From NCBI GenBank assembly GCA_002239065.1, contig MPNO01000004.1:91731-155730 (forward strand): a stretch of DNA of 64,000 nucleotides, given 5' to 3'. Position numbers and translations under genes: made by a program. This document shows positions 25,857 to 34,496 of this stretch, one piece after another; position 1 is the stretch's first letter; each line of letters begins with the position of its first letter. This DNA is from Defluviicoccus sp. bin129. GTDB lineage: Bacteria > Pseudomonadota > Alphaproteobacteria > MPNO01. The notes under the pieces are model-generated. The model did not search any database. It saw only the letters and a list, made by a program, of their open reading frames with translations, and had not been told where the DNA came from.

Positions 25857-26603
25857 TCAGTGCCGCGCGAGCAGGCGTCCGTAGCCCGCGACCGTCATCG
25901 TCGACCCCATCGCCCGCAGGCAGCGCCAGAAGGTCGCCTGGTTGCTGGTCACCACCGGCTTGCCGAGCTCGGCTTCGAGATCTTCGATCAGGTCGAGCGA
26001 CGGCAGGTTGGTGCAGCTCACGAAGACCGCGTCGGCCTCCGGCCGGTCGACCCGGCGGGCGAGCTCATGGGTGGTCTCCAGCGGAACCCGGCCGATCCCG
26101 GCGCGCTCGGACGCGGTCTTGCCGAGCCCGAGACCCTCGACGGAGACGACGTCGAAGCCTCGTTCGGTCAGCCATTCGGTCTCGCGCCGGTTGACGAAAT
26201 CGGTCCTGGGCGTGGCCAGCGCGATGCGCCGCGCATCCAGCGCGCGCAGGCCCTCGACGACCGCATCGGAGGTCAGTACCGCCGGCGCGCCGGTCATCCG
26301 GGTCATCGCCTCCGACAGCACATCGCCCGGGAAGAAATAGGTGCACGACGTGCAGCCGAATGCGATCGCGTCGACGCCGGCGGAACCGAGATCACGGGCG
26401 GCCCCTTCGACGTTCTCCGCGATCTGCCGATAGAGCGCCGGCGCCTGCGGCCCGTCCTGGAAGGCGCGCGCGACATGGATTGCGAGCCCCTCCGGCGCCA
26501 TCCGGTGGAACTCGGGCTCGATGCTGGTGTTGGTCGACGGGCAGATCAGCCCGATCCTGCCGAGCCCGGCATAGGGGCCGGCGGAAGGGAGGCTATCGGC
26601 CAT
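25857..26603 (-). CDS. Maleate isomerase/arylmalonate decarboxylase-like protein (Asp/Glu racemase superfamily)
   Basis: A 248-residue protein with the N-terminal ICPSTNTSIEPEF motif and two cysteine centres, C84 (with C87, FGCTSC) and C197 (VSCTNLP). These positions match the catalytic cysteines of maleate cis-trans isomerases. The family turns maleate into fumarate or decarboxylates/racemises malonates. The ATG at 26603 overlaps the end of the upstream ring-opening amidohydrolase by 11 bp. It is the last gene of the 14-gene hydrolase/ABC operon, and maleate or malonate is a plausible end product of that operon. Confidence 0.85.
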   Translation of the reverse strand: MADSLPSAGPYAGLGRIGLICPSTNTSIEPEFHRMAPEGLAIHVARAFQDGPQAPALYRQIAENVEGAARDLGSAGVDAIAFGCTSCTYFFPGDVLSEAMTRMTGAPAVLTSDAVVEGLRALDARRIALATPRTDFVNRRETEWLTERGFDVVSVEGLGLGKTASERAGIGRVPLETTHELARRVDRPEADAVFVSCTNLPSLDLIEDLEAELGKPVVTSNQATFWRCLRAMGSTMTVAGYGRLLARH

Positions 26604-27709
26604 CCGGGCCGCCCGCCTCCGCGATACACGCGCACAGCCCGCCACCGGGCGGCGCCTGGTGCTCGGTTCCGCCGCTGACGAAGACCCGCCCTGTGCCGAG
26701 GATGCCGCCGATCAACCCGCTGGCGGTCGCCCGCATGTGCTTGTCGGGGTCGAGGTCGCTGTGGAAGACGGTGGTGCGGTCGCCGCGCACCCGGCCGTGC
26801 GGAGCCACGCCCACCTTCACGAACACCGCGCGCAGCCGTTCGGGCGCGGCGATCTCGCCGGCCTCGTCGAGAGCGCAGCCGGCCGTTCGAAACAGGGCCT
26901 TCAACGAGCGCGCGTCGAGAATGTCGGCCATCGGCCCGGAAAAGACCCTGGTCGAGCCGCCGGCGCCGCGCCGGTTGCCCAGGACCAGGACCTCGCCAAC
27001 CTCGACCTCCGTCCCCGAGAAGCTCATCGCCCGGCCCGAATGGCGGTGCAGGTCGACGCCGATCCGCGTGTCCTCGATCTCCTTGTCGGCCAGCTCGCCC
27101 AGCGCCAGCGCGACGCCGAGCGCGGCCGCGCCCCGCGATTGCCCGCTCGACCCGGCCCGGGCGATGACCGCCGGATCGCCGGTCGCCGCGGCGTCGCGGT
27201 GGCTGAGTATCGGGCTCTTGACCAGCACCAGCGCGACCTGGTCCGGGGCGAGCCCGGCTTCCGCCATCGCGTCTTCCACCGCGCCGGCGATCAGGCGGGA
27301 ATGGGTCGGCGTGACCCGCTCGCCCGCCGTCCTCGCCCGGGGCCCCCCGCCGCCCGTGCCCAGCGGGGGCCCCCCCGCCGCCGATGACCAGGCGCTCCTC
27401 GTCGCCGCCTCTGTCGTCGTCGATCGCCGCCAGCACGTAGACCACCGGGCTCAGCACGCCCTCCGAGCCGGTCGAGACGATGAGCGTGGAGGCGCCGAGC
27501 AGGTCCGCGCCGCCGAAGCGTTCTATCGTCGCCTCGGCGGCCGACAGCGCGAGCTCGCGCGAGAAGTCGTTGATCGTAGCCGTGCCTTCGGTCTTGGCGA
27601 CCAGCGCCAGGCGCCCGATGTCCCCCGTCGGCAGTCGGGAGAGAATCCGTTCGAGGCCGGCCACGTCGCCGGGGCCGTCGGTCGCGTAAGAATCGACATG
27701 GACGCGCAT
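26593..27709 (-). pseudogene. Ring-opening amidohydrolase (cyanuric acid amidohydrolase/barbiturase family), frameshifted
   Basis: The N-terminal third (MRVHVDSYATDGPGDV, then TEGTATINDFSRELAL and VSTGSEGVLSPV) reads in one frame from ATG 27709. The rest (SPILSHRDAA, GSSGQSRGAAALGVALALGE, then SGGTEHQAPPGGG) reads in another frame to the stop at 26593. These are the three-repeat Ser-Lys motifs of AtzD/barbiturase enzymes, which open cyanuric acid or barbiturate rings. The frame break coincides with a GC-rich 28-bp duplication (27339-27382). Deleting one 28-bp period restores a single frame of ~362 residues, the normal family length. So the gene is either recently inactivated or misassembled. 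An amidase lies just upstream (10 bp), as expected for the next hydrolytic step. Confidence 0.82.
27339..27382. repeat. 28-bp GC-rich duplication breaking the ring-opening amidohydrolase gene
   Basis: GGGGCCCCCCGCCGCC at 27339-27354 recurs at 27366-27382 with one more C; the right ends are 28 bp apart. The length 28 = 3n+1 accounts exactly for the frame change between the two halves of the gene. Confidence 0.85.
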
Positions 27710-27719
27710 GGGGGATCCG

Positions 27720-29090
27720 CTACCCGGCGAGGAACGACTCGACCAGCCAACTGCCCCGCAGCGCCAGGTCGTAGTCCTCGTGGGGGTGGCCGAGGAGCTG
27801 TATTCCCATCGGCAGGCCGCGGTCGGCCAGCAATGGCAGGTTCCAGGCCGGCGCTCCGAGGCAGGAGGAGACATCGCCGTAGACCGGGTCGCCCACCGCC
27901 ATGCCGACAGGCGGAGGCCCGATGGCGGAGAGCGTCAGGTAGCCGTCGTACGCGCCCTCGAGCGCGGCGAACGCGCCCCTCAGCGCCTCGCGCATGGCGA
28001 GGCGGTGGCGGTAGTCCTCGGGCGAAATCTCCTCGCCCCGGGTCAGGCGCTCGAGGACCGCTGCGCTGAGCAGACCGCCCTCCATGTCGCGGTATCCCCA
28101 GGTCGGCCAGCGCATCTCGTAGGCGAAGATGTCGAACATGAAACCGGGGATGGTCAGCAGCGCCGTTTCCAGGGCGTCGAGGCGTTCGTCGTCCCGGCGC
28201 GTGACGATTTCGACTCCCTTTCCGGCGACATCGGAGACGAATCTCTCGAAGACCTCCCTGGTCTCGTCCTCGGTGTCCGGCCAGGCGCGGGTCTCGAGCC
28301 GCGCGAGGCGCCGCGGCCTGACCGCCTGCTCGAGCTCCGGGCGGCCGAACAGGCCGGGCTGGCCGGGGTCGCCGCCCACCGTGGCCGAGATGTGGAACGC
28401 GGTCCGCCAGCAATCCTCGAGCGAGCCGGCATGGACGCCGAGCACGCTCTGGCTCGGCGACATCGAGTGCCCGCCGCCGCGGTTGAGCGCGCCGAAGGTG
28501 GGTTTCAGCGCGTAGTTGCCGCAATAGCCGGCGGGCCGCTGGATCGAGCCCCTGACCTGGCTTCCGCTGCCCGCGGGAACCATGCCCGCACCCACCGCCG
28601 CGGCCGTGCCGCTGGAAGAGCCGCCGGGGGTGCGGGCGGGATCGAAGGGGTTGCGGGTCGGTCCGGGCGTGGCCTGGCCGAATTCGGTGGTCACGGTCTT
28701 TCCCACGATGCCGGCCCCGCCCTTGCGCAGCGCGTATACATGGGCGGCGTCGCGGATCGACTGCCATCCCTCGTATACCGGGCTGTTCATCTGGGTCGGC
28801 ATGTCGACGGTCTCGTACAAGTCCTTGATGCAGACCGGCATGCCGTCGACCGCCGACAGGGGGCGGTTTCGCCGGTATCGGTCCGACGACCGGTCGGCCG
28901 CCTCGCGCGCGCCCTCGATGTTGGTGACGACGAACGCCTTCACCTCGGGCTCGCGGGCCTCGATGGTCTCCAGGCAGCGTTCGAGATAGGCCCGCGGCGT
29001 GTCGCCGCCGTCGACAAACGCCGGGATCGAATCGTGAAAGCCGCGCAGGTCCGGGTTGCGCGGGTCGTAGGGCCGGGAGGCGCCGTTCAT
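27720..29090 (-). CDS. Amidase (amidase-signature family)
   Basis: A 456-residue amidase-signature hydrolase. The catalytic triad is visible: K89 (VCIKDLYE), cis-Ser158 (GGSSSGTA) and nucleophile Ser182. Instead of the common GTDTGGSI the last site reads GSGSQVRGSIQRPA, a divergent oxyanion loop. Family members hydrolyse amides, ureido acids or allophanate. The position directly before a ring-opening amidohydrolase recalls known pathways where an amidase-signature enzyme acts after ring opening (ureidomalonase after barbiturase; allophanate hydrolase in cyanurate breakdown). That role is inference. Confidence 0.9.
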   Translation of the reverse strand: MNGASRPYDPRNPDLRGFHDSIPAFVDGGDTPRAYLERCLETIEAREPEVKAFVVTNIEGAREAADRSSDRYRRNRPLSAVDGMPVCIKDLYETVDMPTQMNSPVYEGWQSIRDAAHVYALRKGGAGIVGKTVTTEFGQATPGPTRNPFDPARTPGGSSSGTAAAVGAGMVPAGSGSQVRGSIQRPAGYCGNYALKPTFGALNRGGGHSMSPSQSVLGVHAGSLEDCWRTAFHISATVGGDPGQPGLFGRPELEQAVRPRRLARLETRAWPDTEDETREVFERFVSDVAGKGVEIVTRRDDERLDALETALLTIPGFMFDIFAYEMRWPTWGYRDMEGGLLSAAVLERLTRGEEISPEDYRHRLAMREALRGAFAALEGAYDGYLTLSAIGPPPVGMAVGDPVYGDVSSCLGAPAWNLPLLADRGLPMGIQLLGHPHEDYDLALRGSWLVESFLAG

Positions 29091-29118
29091 CCTGTCGCTC
29101 CTTGGGAAGACCCGCGCG

Positions 29119-29997
29119 TCACAGGCTGTGCGCGTAGTCGAGTATCAGCCGGTTGAAGGCTTCGGGATGCTCGCGGTAGCTGAAATGTCCCGAATGGTTG
29201 AACACGTGCATCTCGGTCCGCTTCTCCCGGTGGACCATGATCTCGTAGAGCCCGAAGCCCTGGTCGATGGTCGCGGTCGGGTCGTTGAGCCCCCAGACGA
29301 TCAGGTTGGGGCGCTCGGTGCCGGCGCTCATCAGCCGGTCGAAGGTGTCGCTCTTCTGCCGCGCCAGCGTCGGCACGAACACCCGGTCGCCCACCCCCTC
29401 GTCCAGCATCTTGCGCACCGATTCGAGGTATTTCGGCAGGGCGGCCACCCGCATGAGCTCGTCGAGCCAGTCCTCGGTGACGATCTTCGGGTTCCACGAA
29501 TAGTTCTCCAGCACCCAGCGCTGGCTCTCGCGGCTGAGATAGGGCTTGGGCGTGTCGGTAAAGACGATGTGGTTGCGGCCCTGGCCGGGGCCCAGCGTGT
29601 TGGTGTCGACCATGATGTTGGACTTGATGCGCGCGGGGTTCTCCAGCGTCATCCGGCAGGTCAGGTAGGCGCCGCGCGAGTGGCCGACGATGTGGCAGTC
29701 GTGAAGATCGAGCGCGTCGAGAAAGCCGAGCGCATGGCTCACCACCCGCGCCATGGTGTAGTCGTCGTCGGTCTCCGGGTTGTCGGTATAGCCCTGGCCG
29801 ATCTTGTCGACGGCGATCACCCGGCATTCCCCGGCCAGGCCGTCGAAATTGAGGTTCCAGTCGGCCGCGCAGTCGGCGCCGTGATGGGAGCCGAAATTGC
29901 CGCCATGGAACAGGACGATCGTCTCGCCCGACCCCTTGTCGAAATAGCGCGTGCCGATCCCGTCGACGTCGACGAATTTCGCCTGCGAAAAGTCCAT
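29119..29997 (-). CDS. Alpha/beta hydrolase, small paralog 1
   Basis: A 292-residue alpha/beta hydrolase. The nucleophile Ser lies in GHSRGAYL near residue 107; the acid is in WGLNDPTA, and the catalytic His is in NHSGHFSYREHPE. The segment AVDKIGQGYTDNPETDDDYT is shared almost unchanged with the three other small paralogs in this operon (30018, 35816, 38011). The family includes C-C bond hydrolases of meta-cleavage pathways and esterases. ATG 29997 aligns with the paralogs' starts. It sits between the amidase and paralog 2, within the 14-gene operon. Confidence 0.9.
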   Translation of the reverse strand: MDFSQAKFVDVDGIGTRYFDKGSGETIVLFHGGNFGSHHGADCAADWNLNFDGLAGECRVIAVDKIGQGYTDNPETDDDYTMARVVSHALGFLDALDLHDCHIVGHSRGAYLTCRMTLENPARIKSNIMVDTNTLGPGQGRNHIVFTDTPKPYLSRESQRWVLENYSWNPKIVTEDWLDELMRVAALPKYLESVRKMLDEGVGDRVFVPTLARQKSDTFDRLMSAGTERPNLIVWGLNDPTATIDQGFGLYEIMVHREKRTEMHVFNHSGHFSYREHPEAFNRLILDYAHSL

Positions 29998-30017
29998 TTC
30001 CGTCTCCGTGCCGCCGT

Positions 30018-30896
30018 TCAAGGCGCGTGAATGAAGGTTCTGATGACCTGGTTGAACCGTTCGGGATGCTCGCGGAAGCTGTAATGGCCCGACCGGTTGA
30101 AGATCTGCCAGCGCGCCCGACGCTCCTTCTCGGCGAGGATCCGGTAGAGGCCCATCGCCTGTTCGCGCGACACGGTGGGGTCGTCGCTGCCCCAGACCTG
30201 CATGACCGGGCGCTGGATGCCGCGAGTGCGCAAGATGCGGAACATCTCCTCCTTCTGGGTGAGGATGCCCGGCAGGAACCTGGTCGCCTGGAACCCGTCG
30301 CCGGACATCTTCGCGACCGCCTCGGCGTATTTGGGCTGCTTCGCGATCTCCACCATGGCGTCGATCCACGCATCGGATATGTGGTCGTGGCCGTATGAGT
30401 ACTTCTCCACCACCCAGCGCTGGCTCTCGGCGCTCAGCGCGGGTTTCGGCATGTTGGCGAACACGAACTCGTTGCGCCCGATTCCGGGCGCGCAGGTGTT
30501 GCTGTCGACGATGGTGCAGCTCTTGACCAGCTCCGGATGTTCGACCGTCAGCCGGCACACCAGATAGCCGCCCCGCGAATGGCCCACCAGATGCGCGCCC
30601 TCGATACCCAGCGCGCGCAGCGTCGCGTGCGCGTGCTGCACCGCCGCGTGCATGGTGTAGTCGTCATCGGTCTTCGGATTGTCGGTGTAGCCCTGTCCCA
30701 GCTTGTCGATGGCGAAGACGCGGAACCATCGGGCGAGGCCGGCGAAATTCAGGTCCCAGTCGTCGGCCGAGCAGGCGCCCGAAATCGAGCCGAAGGCGCC
30801 GCCATGCACGAGCACCACGATCTCGCCCGAGCCCCGCTCGAAATAACGGGTGCGCACCCCCTCCACGTCGACGAATTTGGCGTCCGGTAACGGCAT
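30018..30896 (-). CDS. Alpha/beta hydrolase, small paralog 2
   Basis: A 292-residue paralog of the preceding entry. The triad is Ser107 (GHSRGG), Asp238/239 (WGSDDP) and His271 (NRSGHYS). No signal peptide is seen, so it is cytoplasmic. It follows the ABC permease gene (25 bp apart) and precedes paralog 1. The presence of several near-equal copies suggests either different ester/amide specificities or dosage. The substrate is unknown. Confidence 0.9.
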   Translation of the reverse strand: MPLPDAKFVDVEGVRTRYFERGSGEIVVLVHGGAFGSISGACSADDWDLNFAGLARWFRVFAIDKLGQGYTDNPKTDDDYTMHAAVQHAHATLRALGIEGAHLVGHSRGGYLVCRLTVEHPELVKSCTIVDSNTCAPGIGRNEFVFANMPKPALSAESQRWVVEKYSYGHDHISDAWIDAMVEIAKQPKYAEAVAKMSGDGFQATRFLPGILTQKEEMFRILRTRGIQRPVMQVWGSDDPTVSREQAMGLYRILAEKERRARWQIFNRSGHYSFREHPERFNQVIRTFIHAP

Positions 30897-30921
30897 TGGC
30901 TTCTCCCGCGGCCGCGATGTT

Positions 30922-31845
30922 TCAGGTCACCCCTGACGATGCCCGCTTGAGGCGCGGGTCGAGAATGTCGCGCAGACCGTCGCCCAGCAGGTTGATGCCG
31001 AGCACCGTCATGAAGATGCAGAGCCCGGGGAACAGCGCCAGCCACCAGGACGTCGAGATGTGTTCGCGCCCGTCGGCGAGCATGCTGCCCCAGGTGGGAA
31101 TTTCCGGCGGCACGCCGAGGCCCAGGAAGCTGAGGCTGGCTTCGGAGATGATCGCCGACGCCATGGCGAAGGTGCCGATGACGATCGCCGCCTGCAACAG
31201 GTTGGGCAGGATGTGGCGGCCGATGATCCGCCCGTGCGAGGCGCCGAGCGACCGCGCGGCGGTGACGAAATCGCGCGCCCGCAGCGACAGCGTCTGGCCG
31301 CGCGCGACGCGGCAATAGGGGATCCAGCGCTGGGCCACCAGCGCGATGATCAGGATGCCGAGCCCCTGACCCATGAAGGCGAGGATGGCGATCGCCAGCA
31401 GCAGCGGCGGGAACGCCCAGACGACTTCCACGGCCTTCTGGATGGCGAAGTCGGTGCGCCCGCCGAAATATCCCGAGATCGCCCCGAACCCGACGCCGAC
31501 GATGCCGGAAACCAGCACCACGGTGGAGGCGATCACCAGCGAGATACGCGCGCCGTAGATGATCCGGCTGAGGATGTCGCGCCCGACATGGTCGGTGCCG
31601 AGAAAGAACTTGCCGGCGAAATAGTCGGGCGCCTGGAGCGCGGCCAGCAGGTCCTGCTGGTTGGGATCGTAGGGGGTGATCACGGGGGCCAGCACGCCCA
31701 CCGATATCAGCAGCGCCACGACCGCCCCGCCGAGGCAGATCTTGACCTTCATCCAGCGCCGCGAGCGCCTTTTCAGCTCGGCCAGCCACTGGACCAGCGG
31801 CGCGGCGCGGCTAGTCGAAACGGATTCTTGGATCGATCGCGCCAT
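30922..31845 (-). CDS. Dipeptide/oligopeptide-type ABC transporter permease (DppC-like)
   Basis: A 307-residue membrane protein. After a basic N-terminus the first membrane segment begins near residue 35, followed by the family motif DPNQQDLLAALQAP and LGTDHVGRDILSR near residue 80. The EAA loop (ARSLGASHGRIIGRHILPN) that contacts the ATPase is present near residue 200. The start ATG 31845 overlaps the DppB-like gene by 35 bp; an internal ATG at 31752 would leave too little before the first helix. It forms the importer channel with the next entry. Confidence 0.9.
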   Translation of the reverse strand: MARSIQESVSTSRAAPLVQWLAELKRRSRRWMKVKICLGGAVVALLISVGVLAPVITPYDPNQQDLLAALQAPDYFAGKFFLGTDHVGRDILSRIIYGARISLVIASTVVLVSGIVGVGFGAISGYFGGRTDFAIQKAVEVVWAFPPLLLAIAILAFMGQGLGILIIALVAQRWIPYCRVARGQTLSLRARDFVTAARSLGASHGRIIGRHILPNLLQAAIVIGTFAMASAIISEASLSFLGLGVPPEIPTWGSMLADGREHISTSWWLALFPGLCIFMTVLGINLLGDGLRDILDPRLKRASSGVT

Positions 31846-32815
31846 AGCTGATATCGATGAGGAAGTTGACCGTGACGAACAGCACGGTGTAGGCGAGCAC
31901 GACACCCGTGATCAGCGGGTAGTCCCGGGTGCCGAGGCCGTTGATCAGCAGATTGCCGATCCCCGGCCAGGCGAACACGGTCTCGACGATGATCGAGCCC
32001 GACAGCAGCGTACCCAGCTCGAGCCCGACCACGGTGATGATGGTGATCAGGGCGTTGCGGACGATGTGGCGCCACAGCACGACCTGGCCGCTGAGCCCCT
32101 TGGCGCGCGCCGTCGTCACGAACTCCTCGTGGGTGACGTCGAGGATCGCCGACCGCGTGACGCGCATCAGGATGCCCAGCATGTTCACCCCGAGCGTCGC
32201 CGCCGGCATGACGATGTAGGACAGCGCGTCGACGAACCCCTTCCAGTTGCCTTCGATCAGGCTGTCGACGGTATAGAAGCCGGTGATCGTCGCGCCGGCG
32301 ACGCCATAGGTCTCGCGCCCGGCCGACGGCAGCAGGTTGAAATAGCCCGAGACGACGAGGATCAGCATGATCCCCATCCAGAAGCTCGGCATGCTGATGC
32401 CGAAGAAGCCGAACACCGAGCCGAAATTGTCGACCCAGGAATTGGGTCTGGCCCCCGCCCACACGCCGAGCGGGACGCCGATCAGAACGGCGAACAGGGT
32501 CGCGAAGAATGTGAGTTCGAGGGTTGCAGGGAACCGCTGGACGAGCAGCTCGGTGACCGATTCCTTGTAGCGGAAGGATTCGCCGAAATCGCCCTGAACC
32601 GCCGAGGCGAGAAAGGTCAGGTATTGCTCGTGAAACGGCTTGTCGAGACCCCAGCGCGCGCGGGCCTCGGCGATATCCTCGTGGGTCGCCTCCTCGGGCA
32701 GCAGGATATCGGCGGGATCGCCGGGCGCGAGCTGCAGCAGGCCGAATACCAGCAGGGTGATCAACAAGAGGACGGGGACCGTCCCGACCACCCGCTTGAC
32801 GGTATAGGTCAGCAA
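31811..32815 (-). CDS. Dipeptide/oligopeptide-type ABC transporter permease (DppB-like)
   Basis: A 334-residue membrane protein beginning LTYTVKRVVGTVPVLLLIT, the standard N-terminus of DppB-type permeases, with APGDPADILLPE right after the first helix. The ATPase-coupling loop ARAKGLSGQVVLWRHIVRN is near residue 210. It pairs with the DppC-like protein. Gene order binding protein, DppB, DppC is conserved; the ATPases lie at the front of the same operon (38892-40872), separated by four hydrolase genes. Confidence 0.92.
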   Translation of the reverse strand: MLTYTVKRVVGTVPVLLLITLLVFGLLQLAPGDPADILLPEEATHEDIAEARARWGLDKPFHEQYLTFLASAVQGDFGESFRYKESVTELLVQRFPATLELTFFATLFAVLIGVPLGVWAGARPNSWVDNFGSVFGFFGISMPSFWMGIMLILVVSGYFNLLPSAGRETYGVAGATITGFYTVDSLIEGNWKGFVDALSYIVMPAATLGVNMLGILMRVTRSAILDVTHEEFVTTARAKGLSGQVVLWRHIVRNALITIITVVGLELGTLLSGSIIVETVFAWPGIGNLLINGLGTRDYPLITGVVLAYTVLFVTVNFLIDISYGAIDPRIRFD

Positions 32816-32882
32816 CCGGAAACCGCCTTTCCGTCAGACCGGCAAGGCCCGATGCAACCGCGCGCCCGGCGTCGCCGGCGCG

Positions 32883-34415
32883 CTAGTTCTTCATCGTCGC
32901 TTCGCTCATATACGGACGACCGTCCGGCCGCGGCTGGTAGTCGACCTTGTTCGCCACGCCGTATTGCAGGGTGTGCGTCCACATGAAGCAGGCCGGCGCC
33001 TCCTCGGTCAGGACCGACATCGCCTGACGCAGCGTCGCGATGCGCTTCTGCTCGTCGAAGGCGGCCCGTTCGGCCTGCATCAGCTTGTCGTATTCGGCGC
33101 TGGAGAAGTTGATGCGCGGCGACACCCCGGTCTCGAAATACTGCGACAGCGCCGGGCCGGGATCGATCACCGAGCCGCGGCCCTGGTAGAAGAAGGGAAC
33201 CTTGCCCTTGCGCACGTTGGCCCACTGGGTGACCCATTCGGGGGTGTGCAGCTTGGTCTTGATGCCGACCGCGCCCAGCATCGGCACCATGGCCTGGGTG
33301 ATCTGCTTGTCGTTCACGTAGCGCGCGACCGGGGTGTAAAGGTCGACCTCGACACCGTCCGGATACCCGGCCTCGGCGAGCAGCTTCTTCGCCTTCTCCG
33401 GGTTGTAGTCGTAGACCGGCTTGTGGTCGGGGTTGTAGGCGTACTGGCCCGGCCCGATCGGCCCCTGCAGCAGCTGCGCCTGCCCCTTGAGCAGCGCCTT
33501 GACGATGCCCTCGCGGTTGATCGCGTGGCAGACCGCCTGGCGCACCTTCTGGTTGTCCCACGGCTTCATCGCCGGGTTCATGGCGAGGAACATGATCTCG
33601 ACCGAGCTGGTCGGGACCAGCCTGGCGCTCTTCGACTTCTCGATGCGGGTCAGAAGATGGGGCGGAATGAACTGCGCGATCTGGATCTCGCCGTTGAGCA
33701 GGGCGGTGACGCGCTGTTCGGACTCGGTCATCTTGCGCACGATCACGATGTCCGGCGAGCCCGGCCTGAGGAACGGACTCCCCTCGGCCTTCTCCAGCAC
33801 CAGGCGGTTGCCGATCACGAATTCCTTGAGCCTGTAGGGCCCGGCGCCGTAGGGGTGGTTCTTGTCGGCTTCCTTGGCGCCGTACTTGTCGTAGACGTCC
33901 TTGCTGGAGATCGCCCACAACCCGCAGATATAGCTCAGCAGCGACGATGTCGGCTTGTGGGAAATCATCCTGACGGTGTAGTCGTCGACCGCCTCGACGG
34001 ACTTGATCTTCCGGCTCGAGTTCTGCTTCTGGCTGCTTTCCGGGTCCTTGCTCATCCGGAAGAAGGAGTGGACGACGTCCTTCGCCGTCAACTCGGTCCC
34101 GTTATGGAACTTCATCCCCTTCTTGAGATGGAAGATCCAGGTGTTCTCGTCCTTGACCTCCCATTTCTCGGCGAGGTGGCCGACATACCCGCCCTTCTCG
34201 AAACTGTAGCGGCAGAGATTGCCGTAGACCTCGCCCCACAGCCCGTAGAGATGCGACGCGCTGTCGCCATAGGGGTTGACGGTGCTGAGATTGGAGGTGA
34301 TGCCGAGCGTGAGCCGGGTCTCGGCCGACGCGGTCGCGCCCACCGCAACTCCGGTTGCGAGAACGGCGCACGCCGCCATCCTCGACGCCATACGCGCTGA
34401 AGCTGAAACTCGCAT
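32883..34415 (-). CDS. ABC transporter substrate-binding protein (family 5, peptide/nickel/opine type)
   Basis: A 510-residue periplasmic protein with a signal peptide (about residues 1-31, cleaving after ATASA). Family-5 features are WEVKDENTWIFHLKKGMKFH and LTAKDVVHSFFRM near residues 90-125. Such proteins bind di- and oligopeptides but also opines, glutathione and heterocyclic compounds, so the ligand is not fixed. The 81-bp gap upstream and 67-bp gap downstream are the largest inside the operon and may hold internal regulation. The adjoining cluster of hydrolases suggests the imported solute is an ester or amide. Confidence 0.92.
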   Translation of the reverse strand: MRVSASARMASRMAACAVLATGVAVGATASAETRLTLGITSNLSTVNPYGDSASHLYGLWGEVYGNLCRYSFEKGGYVGHLAEKWEVKDENTWIFHLKKGMKFHNGTELTAKDVVHSFFRMSKDPESSQKQNSSRKIKSVEAVDDYTVRMISHKPTSSLLSYICGLWAISSKDVYDKYGAKEADKNHPYGAGPYRLKEFVIGNRLVLEKAEGSPFLRPGSPDIVIVRKMTESEQRVTALLNGEIQIAQFIPPHLLTRIEKSKSARLVPTSSVEIMFLAMNPAMKPWDNQKVRQAVCHAINREGIVKALLKGQAQLLQGPIGPGQYAYNPDHKPVYDYNPEKAKKLLAEAGYPDGVEVDLYTPVARYVNDKQITQAMVPMLGAVGIKTKLHTPEWVTQWANVRKGKVPFFYQGRGSVIDPGPALSQYFETGVSPRINFSSAEYDKLMQAERAAFDEQKRIATLRQAMSVLTEEAPACFMWTHTLQYGVANKVDYQPRPDGRPYMSEATMKN

Positions 34416-34496
34416 TACCGTTCTCCCTTCGTGGTTCTCATCCCCTGCGGCATTCCCGCCGCATTGCCGCAGTCTACAGACTCCGGCGCCGCGGGC

